Source of the DNA: Distichodus sexfasciatus
Lineage: Eukaryota > Chordata > Actinopteri > Characiformes > Distichodontidae
Reading direction: 5' to 3'
Length of the DNA: 64,000 nt
NCBI GenBank assembly: GCA_032718565.1
Contig: JAVGVS010000446.1
Coordinates: forward strand, 220,001 to 284,000
A program made the position numbers and the translations under genes. This document shows positions 1 to 10,599 of the stretch, piece after piece (within the stretch, counting starts at the first letter, position 1; each line of letters begins with the position of its first letter). The notes below the pieces were generated by a model that ran no database searches, was not told where the DNA came from, and saw nothing but the letters and a program-made list of their open reading frames with translations.

Positions 1-1134
1 TGTTAATCGCTTGCAACGTCTTAAAGGAGCTATATGGAAGATTGTGGCCAAAACTGGTACCGCAGTCAAGTTCAAGAACCTGCAGCACGTCGTTTCCCTC
101 CCGCTTCTCCCCGGACTCCAGGTTAGTCTCAGCGGTTACGTATACGGTATATTTGTATACAGCGGCACGTCGCTTCTCAAACCTAAGACTACGAATATTT
201 TGGAGAACTTTTCGGCCAAACTGGAGTTTCCACAGAGCGCACTTTTTACTGTACAACACACTCCAACATATTTTTACAACGTGTTTTTAGGGGATGGGAA
301 TGGATTAGTGTTTTAAATGGATTCTTATGGGATTCAACTTGGAACTCCCAACTTTTTGGAACTCAAACCGCCTTCTGGAACAGATTAAGTTCAAGTACCT
401 AGGTACCACTGTACGTATGTGTGTGTATACATATAGGACTGATTGATGTTTCCATTTTGGATCGATGCTATAGATCATTAAATCAATGTATCGATGTAAA
501 CTGATGTATTGTTACACCTCAACTTTTTTCTCCATCATGCTGTCTTGTGATGTTTCGCCATCAAACGGAAAGCGAATTTCAGAAAGTGGATTTATTGCTT
601 TATTAGAGCAATCACCTACACTTTTACTGCTTTATAACATCAATGTTGTTAAAAACTTAATGTAAAAAGATGTTATACAATGATAAGGCCAAAACGCTGT
701 CTTTACTTTTATTTTCTCTTCATGTCACTTTTTATGATGTGATAAAATTTTGTTGGCCAAAGTTTAAAGCAACACAATATTTTATTTCTTTACCCTGGCT
801 AACAAGAGATGACCCTATATCATGAGAGGATGTTATTCTGGACTGTACCGATACAGCGATACACCGAGTCACTCACAAATGATCCCCTAGCATTGACGCA
901 AAATGAAAACATCAATCAAATCTTCATATCGTCTTCAGATGTACTTACCATTTTGGTTAAGTTTGAGCTTCTTAAGTTTTTGACACTCCATTAATAAGCT
1001 CTTAATTAATATAAAGCTCACTATACACTCACTTTTCGTCTACTGTGTGTAACTTTCTGTGTAATTTGTGATAATGAAAAACGATTTTGTAACATTTCAG
1101 AACCTCGACATGAAAAATAAACATACTCACGAGA
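1..1134. other. intergenic DNA beyond vegfaa; no gene recognised
   Basis: The first 320 bases are less AT-rich and contain a 101-codon open frame on the plus strand (11-316) that I do not recognise; it could be an exon or repeat remnant cut by the window edge. From about 320 to 1134 the sequence is AT-rich with stops in all frames and no repeat family I can name. Nothing supports a gene here. Confidence 0.4.
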
Positions 1135-2502
1135 CAAAAAAGATTTTTTTTTAGTTTAATAAAAAACAATATCATTTAAAAATAAATATATTTTAATGTT
1201 AAGCTAAAACAACAAAAACAAGTGTTAATATTTAAATCCTGTAACGCACCAATAAATATATTACTGTGAAAATATAATGATGTGTCTGTACACCAGCGAG
1301 AAAATAATAATTACCTGTCACTTTAATACAAAGAGAATGTTGGTGGGATTTTTAAAAGGGGATTAAAACCCTGTTTCTCGTGGTACGGACGGTGAATTTG
1401 TCGGCGTTTTGTCTGTTAATAGGAGGAAAACATTCGGTATTCCTCCTGCAATATAAAATAAAAAGCATTTTGTTTAGGAATGTTGAAGTCTTTTCCGTTG
1501 CTAAGATAAGCAACAGATTTCTCAAATGCAGGCAGATTGGTGACAGCTGTAATCACATGGCAAAATAAAAATCAAAACATGAACATCAACCTCAACACTG
1601 TATATAAATATCCAATTAAATACACAGAATACTGTTCTAACGTTATAAATTAAACGTAGTCAACTACAAATAAAAATAAAAACGAGTAGAGGCGTGTATG
1701 TACAGATGGTTATCGTGGTGTCGATGGATGTCTTGCTAGTGGTTTGTCTTCGTCTCTTTGGGAAGAAATTTAAATTAAAAAAAAGAAAGAAAGAAAGAAA
1801 GGGCATTTCCATTTATCGTTCCAAAGTCCAAACAAGCTGGAATTTTTGTCACTTTTTAAAAAACAAAAATCTCCATAAAATCTACCTTTATCCCTTTAAA
1901 TATTTACACGCCGACTCTTACAGTTTGTACGTTTTATGCTTTTGCGCTCGTTATTTTTCCGCTTTTTCTCCCATCGGAACGTCTCTTCGGAAAATAGTCG
2001 GTCCAATTCCGTCCTTTTTTCCTCACGTGACAGAGAATCAGTCTTTATTTTCACCCGCTGTCTTTTTAAAAATACAGATCCATACCGCTTCAAGCTTCTG
2101 TTGACATCGAGGCCGGAATATCTCCATGGCAACGAGTCCGGTTCCCGCAGCGACTGGCACCCGAAATTCGTCCCCTCGTTCGGCGCCTCAACTGGCGCGT
2201 TCGTTCGTTCGTTCTTTATTTTAAACGTAGTTCCATAGCAGCATAACACATTGTCAAAAGTCTCAGTTACAATAATATATATAGAACTATATATTTATAT
2301 ATTAATTTCTTAAAAATATACACAGGGATGATGTGGTGCGCTCGTTTCGCTCCTGCTGCGCTCGCTTCCTTTCCTCTCTTCTCTGTAGTGTATGCAGTAT
2401 GGTCCACAGGGTTTTGACAAACACAACAAAATTCGTAATAAGAAAGTGCCAAGAAAATATTCCTTCATTCCATCTCGTTCCGAACGTCTTCCGGATTCAT
2501 CA
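1135..2502 (-). other. vegfaa: probable vegfaa 3'UTR
   Basis: After the stop codon the coding-strand sequence becomes AU-rich, with runs of TATATA and TATTTA near 2270-2330. Near its end it carries TTTATTGGTGC (about 1248-1262) and then ATATTTATTTTTAAA (about 1176-1192). I recall the same two blocks, in the same order, near the 3' end of the human VEGFA 3'UTR. A variant polyadenylation signal ATTAAA lies at 1160-1155, followed by T/G-rich sequence. Canonical AATAAA hexamers at about 2214-2219 and 2044-2049 could give shorter forms. The AU-rich blocks suggest mRNA stability control of the kind known for VEGFA. The end point is inferred. Confidence 0.5.
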
Positions 2503-2524
2503 TCATCTTCTTGGTTTGTCGCAT
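2503..2524 (-). CDS. vegfaa: vegfaa exon 8 (coding part): C-terminal CDKPRR and stop
   Basis: The last 22 coding nucleotides complete the Arg codon and encode CDKPRR followed by TGA. The C-terminal Arg is the neuropilin-binding residue in the family. A long pyrimidine tract and ACTTCCAG acceptor precede it. Skipping exon 7 gives ...KKEKCDKPRR, the VEGF121-type end, predicted as a 145-residue precursor. I see no clear sign of an alternative 'b' terminus downstream. Confidence 0.94.
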
Positions 2525-3757
2525 CTGGAAGTAAAAGAGAGGGGGAGAGGAAGAGACGGACGGTTAAAAGCTAACGTCGCTGAGGAAAGCTGGAGACTCT
2601 GATCCAGACGAGGCCACGCCCCGAAGCCCTGGCTCCTCCCACTTTGGGGCAAAGCTTAGCATCCCAATTAAACCTGGATTTTACCCTAGTCAGTTTAAAC
2701 TGGAAACACACACACACACAATGAGTCTGAAGCCACGAGTCGGACATTAGACTGCACACCGTCTCCACTCATGACCACCTCATTAATCAGGACGATTAAT
2801 CAACCAATTCATTAATGAATTAATGCTTCCCACTGCACAGGCTGAGGAGGAGGAGGAGGAGGCTGAAGGGTTTTAATGGATAACACACACTTTCACAACC
2901 TGACAGCACAACATCTTACCAACACACACACAAAACACACACACAACCACTCACACAACACACACACACACTGCCAGTGATAAGTTGGGACACATTTCTA
3001 TTCAATTTATTATTTTTTATATTGAAGACTTCAAAACTATGAGGAAACACATGGAATTGTACGGTAAATGCAAAATGAAAGTATGTTTTAAATTTTGCAC
3101 ATTTTTATCTTCTCTCAACACAAAATCTAAAACATAAAACATTCTGGTTTATCACTTTTTTGTATTGCATTATTCTGTGGTTCTTCATAGTTTTTTTTAT
3201 GTCTTCAATATTTATCTAGAGAATAATAAAATAAAGAAAAGATGTGTCCAGGCTTATATCTGGTATTAGATACACACACACACACACACACACACCATTG
3301 CTTGCTGCCAGAGTCCGTAAATAGCGTTCCGACCGAAATGCCGGATTAGACGGTGAATGGACGACACGCAATTCTGTCATCAAGCAAGAAAACCATCGAA
3401 GGGACGCATGCTCATGGATTAAATGCGGCGCAGACTGGAAAATACCACGGCCAGACGAGAAGCATGCGTTTCTCAGAGGGCGGGAAAAAGGGCATACGGG
3501 TAGAAACGGAGGCGGGGTTTGAGGGGAAGGGGCGGGGCCGAGGTGAGAGGAACAAACCTGCACGTTCTTTCGTTTAATTCGAGCTGCCTGGACCTGCATT
3601 GCAACTGCGTGAGTTTGCAGGAGCACTGGCAGGTGAGAGGATCCTGCACAAACAAGCGCTTCCTTCTCTCTGAGCAAGGCTCACAGCGGCTGCAAGGGAA
3701 GCAAAAAACGGAGAGAAAGAGGGAAGGAGAGAGAGAGAGAGAGAGAGAAATGGAGAC

Positions 3758-3793
<36 letters not shown>

Positions 3794-3885
3794 TAAGCTC
3801 TAGATTGTAGGTAAAAGCGCTGTAGACGGCAAGAGGGAGAAAGACAGACTCATGCACCACTGCGTCCAATTGGGCATCTTTAATG

Positions 3886-3940
<55 letters not shown>

Positions 3941-6900
3941 AAACACACACACACACACACACTCTCACACACACACACACTGCTCTGTTCCCTCTCTCCA
4001 TCACACACTACCTCCACCTTCCAGCTTCATCATTAGGAGCAGCATCGTCAGCCTCGAGAAGGCGGGGCTTAGAGAGGGGGCGGGGCTTGGTGAGGGGGCG
4101 GAGCTTGGTGAGTGGAGGGCGGAGAATTATGAGGACTTGGTGGAGGGGCGGGGCTTGATCAGGAGATTTGGCAAGTAGGATCTATATTTGGCAGATGATT
4201 TGATATAATTTGGAAAGTAGAGGTTGTGTGTGATGGGAAAGAAAGAATCACACACACACACACACACAGCTATGTTCCCTCTCTCCATCACACACACCTC
4301 TTCCACCCTTAGTGTCAATCATCATCATCATCATCATCGAATCATGAGCATCATTATTTATTTGGCACAATTTGTCTGAGTAGAGGTTGTGTGTGTGAGA
4401 CACACACACACATACTCACACTCTTACACAGTGTCCTAACGCAACCCATACGACTGTGTGCTGTTCGTCTACAGCTCTCTCCACACTAAAAATAAATCAG
4501 GGTTAGCAGCACAGCACCTGTAGCTATCATTAGCAAGGAGGGTCACTACAGGGCAGCTGCAGAGTGTGTGTAAGAGTGTGTGTGTGTGTCTGTGTGAAAC
4601 AGGCAAGTAGGTGGTCTGCCCCAAAACACACACTCACAGACCCCCTGTGTTACCGTCATCATAAAGCGCCAACGCCTCGCCATAAACCCCGAAAAGTGCA
4701 GGATGGACTGATATCAGACCATCACAAATCAGACCTTCAGACTCGTCCTAAATCAGACTCGCACATGCCTTCAAAATCAGGCCTTCACAGTGGTCCTAAA
4801 TCAATCCATCACACTCCTCTTATTAAGCCATCCTTCTGCCAACAAAATATTATGAATTTGTAAAAAAAAATTGACATCGGTTTTCTGTTTTACAGTAGAC
4901 ATATGCGGATTCAAAAGCATTAGACTCAACATATTGGTTATCAGACTCATTGATTAGTAATAATCAGTACATGTATCGGCCCTGGGAAATGATATCGTTC
5001 GACCCCTGGTACAGAATAACGGAAATTCATACGACGGATTTCCATACCTATTATAAAAACTACTTGAGTAAAAATTCTAAAGTATCCCATATGAAAAGCA
5101 CTTAAATATGAAATACATTTGCCAATGTGTTTACAAAAACCTCTGACATGAATTCAGACATCATCAGATTCTAACACACACACACTTAGAATGCACAACA
5201 ACTTCACTCACTTTTCTTTTTTCGTCTTCACTTCTTGTTTTTGTCTGAAACAGGAAAAAGGTAAAATGACTTTAATTAATCTGAGGTATTTTCTGAAAGC
5301 GAGGTGTTTTGTGAGTGTGTCGAGGTCTCTCACCTGCATTCACATTTGGTGTGTTCAGTAAAACTCAGCTGGAAGTTGTGTTGTGATACACGCTGCTTCA
5401 CCCTCAACACCTGTAGAGATATGACGGGGGGAAATCTCATCAGAACCTCAGCAGTGTGTGTGTGTGAATTTTTTCCGCTGTCGTGATTTCCTTATCTCCC
5501 CCCAAGAATCCGGGACGAGGACGTGATGTGGGTCACGGAGGAACCGTATAGAGCGGGACGACAATCAGGTGTTTTGAATCAGATCCCACAATCCTCTGTT
5601 TCTGGTTGTAACTCCAAAGCAAATTGCGCCAGTTGTTGCCCCTTGAGTCTCAAGAACAAGCTCTTCTCATGAAACGCTGGCCTTCAGATCTACATTGAGA
5701 AGCTCGGTGCTGCTGCTTTTCCTTTTCTGCACGTTTACACTTCCCAAATTCCCAAGCAAGACCCTTAAGGCCAAGTTCTTCTTCTTCCCACTTTTTGCTT
5801 AGCGACAACTTAAATACTATTCCTGTTCATGGACAGCCCAACTGCATCCCTTTTTTTTATTTTGGTGATCTTTAGATCAGGTTACAAAGTGTTGTCGGAT
5901 TTGTTCCCGTTGGCTTTATTAGTTAATCATATCAGTAGCATCTTAAATGACAACATTTTATCGGTACAAGTTTTCACTGCAGTATCATATCAGTACCAGC
6001 TTTCAACCCCGTATCAGTACCATCCTTTCCTAAGAGAACAGCTTTGAGGCTCACCTCCATGGTGACATTGCGTGTCTCGGTGGCAACGCACTCAAGCGCC
6101 TCGTCGTTGCAGCAGCCAGCACAGCGTTGCAGCACCACGCAAGAGGGAATGTAGGTGTACTCAATGTCGTCGGGGTACTCCTGCACGATGTCCACCAACA
6201 CTTCACGCGTGTTGCACAGGCTCTTGGTGTACACGTCCATGAAGGCAATTACTGCCAAAAAGGAGACACATGTAAATATGTTAAAACGAGAGCAATAAAG
6301 TTAAAACAGTTGTAGCATAACTTCAACATAACAAGACCACTGGGAGGCAGAGAAACAGGCACTGTATAGTCACTCCATAGCTATATGAATTTTTGTTACT
6401 GCTAATTAAAATGTATATTGTAAATTTACTGAAACAATATTTGATCTTTGTTGGCACAAGATTTGGCTTAGGATAGGCGGAAAACTGGTAAATTTTTACG
6501 AATTTTACTGATTACGATACTGATTATTACAAATCAAGATATGATGCTGCAAAAAATAAATAAAAAAAAATCAGTTTTCAGTATTTCCTCCAAAAATGGC
6601 AACGTGGCAGCGGTATAATATTTGCCCAATTCTATCTGATAATAACACATTATGAGCTTAATCTTTGCAAAATCGCAAGCATAAAATGCACTAATAACCT
6701 GCGACCAGTCCGCACCTTTGACCCGTCTATCTCCTGCCCTTTCTCTTTCCATTTGCTGAACTGACAGTTCAGGCCTGCTCCTGACCCCCTTTTTTTGCCT
6801 GACCACAAGGTGCGTTCACGTCCCGGGCCTGATTAGCGCCACCACAATGCTATGGATCAACACTCCACAAAAGACTATTGTACTCCAAAGGCTCTTTTTT

Positions 6901-9900
6901 TTAGGTCAAGTTTAGGAAAAGCAACCGGCTCGAATGAGAATGTAGGGAACGCTAGAAGAGCCTCGCTGCCTAGCCCCAGCTGCGCCCACCACGGTTTGAC
7001 CCACGAACCCAGCACCTTGTGACCCGCAGACGGTCAGCAAAGCTCCAGTGACCTCAGGCCCTGTGGCACCAGGTTTCACCTTTGACACCTGACCTCTGAA
7101 AAAAAAAAGCCCACCCGGCATGGACGGGGCGTCTTGGAGGATCTCTACACTTCAAACGACCAAATAAAACCAAAATTCGGTATCTGCTAGATGGGTTTCA
7201 TTCATGGACAAATTCATTTGTTTTGAAGACTGATATCAATAACTACAAAAATGTTAAATATCGGCCCTGACCACTGGCTGGGTCAACAATCGTTTAAGAT
7301 GTTGACGGCACTCCCCTTAAGTTGTCTACTATTATGAATAACAGTAATACCCGTAACACCCAAATAATAATACCCATGTTTCACCTTCTGTCTGATAATA
7401 ACACACATCTTGACGATAATCTTTGCAAAATCACACTCATGAAATGCAAGCATTGTACTGATTTATAAATATTTCTGACTCTAGAACTCATTGGTCATGT
7501 TCCCCAAGACGTTCGGTGACGCCACTGCACATGATTAATTTATAGGTCACTATATAGGTCCGACCCTTATATATAATGGTAGAACCCATTTTTGTTATTT
7601 GTTAAAGGTTTGTGCGGTAGTGCTTGTGGTCTAAATTGTAATATTTGAATATAAATCAAGAAACAGTCTTGTCCCTATCTCTCTGACCTTTTACAACCAC
7701 ATGTCCTGTCAAAGGTGCTTAGATCTGCTGCTGATCACTCTCTCCCAGGAGCTGTCTATATAGTACAGGGGTTTGCATTGTCATGATTTGGTTCAACCAT
7801 GGAATATGCTTTTTCAATAAACCTAGGTGTTCTAGAGTAGTTGCAAGATACTAGTCTATGCCCCAAGAGGTTGTGGGTTCAAATACAAACCTCTAGTAGT
7901 ACCGCTATTGGGCCCCTGAGCAAGGCTCTTAACCCAAAGGTTGCTCCAGGGAGACTGTCCCAGTAATCAGGAATCTGAGAAATGTCATAAATGTGAATAT
8001 TAACATATTTCCTGAGTACAGATTTTGTGGATTATGTGCACAAGTCGCAGCAACTACTGATATAAAACCTCTTTCTTAACCTTGGCAGAATACACTATCA
8101 GAATTGATATCAAGTCAAATAAAAATGAGAATTATCAATCAAAACTGAACTATACTAAATTTATGTGACAATACCCAGACCATGTTGACATGCTGTACTC
8201 AATATGCAGTTGTGTTGTAACTGAAATATCAAGTCCGGCTCTGAGAGAAGCAGAAAGTATCAGGAGTAGCTTAACACAAGCTCCTGTAAACAACAACAAG
8301 GCAAAAACTACTTAGTATAAAAGGAAACCTTCCAAAACCACAGGGCCAGCGTACCAGAAAACAGGTTTCACTAGTTCAAGTGAGCTAACTCTGGCCCTCC
8401 AAGCGTCATGTGGGGTTCATACCTGGCCTTCATATCAGGATATAAAAAGCAGCGGCGCATTAATCCCCACCACCCTCACCTCCTCTACAGCAACTTCTAC
8501 TCGGGTCGAGTCCAGTCCAGCAAGTGTGACCTTGGTGGGAAACTCTGACGAATAAACCCACCGAGTTGTTCCATTGCTAATAAACAAACGCCACCCCAAC
8601 TTGGTGCCCCTTTCCAAGGCCTTTCGGCGGAATAGGCTAAATTGTTTGCTTTGACAGTGCTTGGAAAAAGAAAAAAATCAAGCACGGAAAATATTCCCTG
8701 TCCTCGTTGCCGGCGGCGGTCAGCCGAGCAAACGTTTAACCTAAAAGGTCCGACCTCTATGACACAACAGCCCAGGACTAGAAGGACTCCGGTACTGCAG
8801 TACTGAATACAAACCCAGTTGAACGCTTGCCAACTCTATAAATCAGCTTTTACAAAATTTTGTCCATGAAATATGACCAAAACAAAAGGGGCGTCATTCT
8901 ACACACATTCGCTAGAGGGCAGCGGCCTCAACTAATCTGGTCAAAGAGTTGGCCCTTTTGAGAAAGTTTGTGTGGGAGACACTTGGGGGGCCCATTTAAG
9001 AAGCCACCTACCTTCGTTTTTGCTCTTCCCCCCTTCCTTGGGTATGTGGGCTGCCTGGGGAGAGAATGAAACAGCAGCTATTAAAGCAAACAGTGCCAGT
9101 CCAAGATTAATTAGGTCAATATCTGCTGCTAAATTTGACCAAGAAGGTTGGGAAGGCCCTAATTAAGACTTGAGCTAGCCACTTCTTCTTCACTTAAGAA
9201 AGAAAATGCAAGGATATGGAACAATTTGGAACATTAACTGGAGCCAAACTTTAAATAGTTTTAAATTAGTCACATTAAATACTTAAATGGCCATAAACTA
9301 TTCCCTAAACTTTCAAAAGTAGGATTTGGAACGACGCAGGAAACCACAGGACATTTAGTCCTTTGCACTAAAACCAATCAATAAATGAATTTAATTTACC
9401 TCATGCTTTTGAAAACGTGAGTATATGAAAGGACTTAGGAAACTGCCTTAAACCTACACGTTTAACCATACACTTGACATAAACTAATCACATAACATAC
9501 TAAATAGTCAAACTATTCAGCTCATGGTTTTGTAAAGGTGAATATGTGATGAATATTATTCATTCATTTTGGTTTAGGTCATACAAAACAGTTCAACTGC
9601 CTTAAAGTAGCTACATTAAACAGTTAAATAGCCTTTAACTTTTGAAATTACTGTTAAATAGACATAAACTAGTCACAACTTGCTGCTAGACAGCCTTAAA
9701 CTAGTCACTTTACACTGTTAAAAAGCCATCCACTAGTCACATAACAGTTAAACTAACTTAAATATTCATATCAAATGGTTAAATAGCTGCAAACTAGTCA
9801 CATTATATAGTCAAAGAGCTTTCATCGGTCACAGTTAATAGTTAAATTACCTTAAACTAGTTCCATCAAACAGTTACATATTCTTAAACTAGTTACATTA

Positions 9901-10549
9901 ACAGACAAATAGCTTAGAGAGCCTTAAACTCATCACATTTTATAGTTAAACAACATGAAATTAGCCATTTTATTAATATTGTTTTTGAAGTGAGTATACG
10001 ACATAGGAAAACGGCCTCATTAAACACTCGTTTGGACTCACACCAAGCAGTTGGCGCACAAAAATACCAGACACGTCCACATTTATCTTATACATTTGAA
10101 CAGAACCATCATATCATATCATATCATATCATATCATATCATATCATATCATATCATATCATATCATATCATATCATACACATTATGAACAGAGATATTT
10201 CATCAGGAGACTTCGCCTCAGAGGCGGGTCACGTGACTGCAGGTGGCAGACGTGACTGGCGCAACCGCGAACCGACATTGCGCCAGAAGCCAAATTCACA
10301 CAAAAATCTGCCTTTAATTCACATTTTTACACATTTTAACGCCCCATTCCCACATCCAGTCACAACGCCGACATGACGGACACGAAAACGACGCAGGATC
10401 CCGAAGGTTTTGCACATTAGCAAAGCCCGTCGATCCCATGGTGGCAAACCACGTTGTCTGAATTAGATTTGGGTTAGAATGGCAAGCCAGATGGATCAAG
10501 TATTAAAATATTACGATGGAGTCACTCAGTTATAAAGGCAGACGCAGTG

Positions 10550-10599
<50 letters not shown>

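Larger units (their letters stand above)
3690..5211 (-). other. vegfaa intron between exons 5 and 7; no exon 6 recognised
   Basis: In mammals this interval contains the basic exon 6 (Lys/Arg-rich, VEGF189-type). I read the minus strand for an AG-bounded Lys/Arg-rich segment in the right phase and found none. The intron instead holds GA and CA microsatellites next to exon 7, a GC-box-like tandem repeat, an (ATC)n run at 4319-4338, and a degenerate repeat of an AAATCAGACCTTCACA-like unit at about 4700-4815. Confidence 0.7.

Noticed and set aside
11..316. 101-codon frame at the left edge
   Set aside because: It looks somewhat complex, but I recognise no protein and the window edge removes its context; mentioned only in the intergenic entry.
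1896..2249. 117-codon minus-strand frame and overlapping plus-strand frames below the vegfaa stop codon
   Set aside because: They lie in the inferred 3'UTR, have no recognisable similarity and overlap each other on both strands.
3681..4178. Open frames over 100 codons on both strands next to vegfaa exon 7
   Set aside because: They arise from the GA and CA microsatellites in the intron.
3690..5211. A hidden vegfaa exon 6
   Set aside because: No Lys/Arg-rich, AG/GT-bounded segment of the right phase was found on the minus strand.
10108..10178. Regular array that might suggest a CRISPR-like structure
   Set aside because: It is a perfect pentanucleotide microsatellite without spacers, in eukaryotic DNA.
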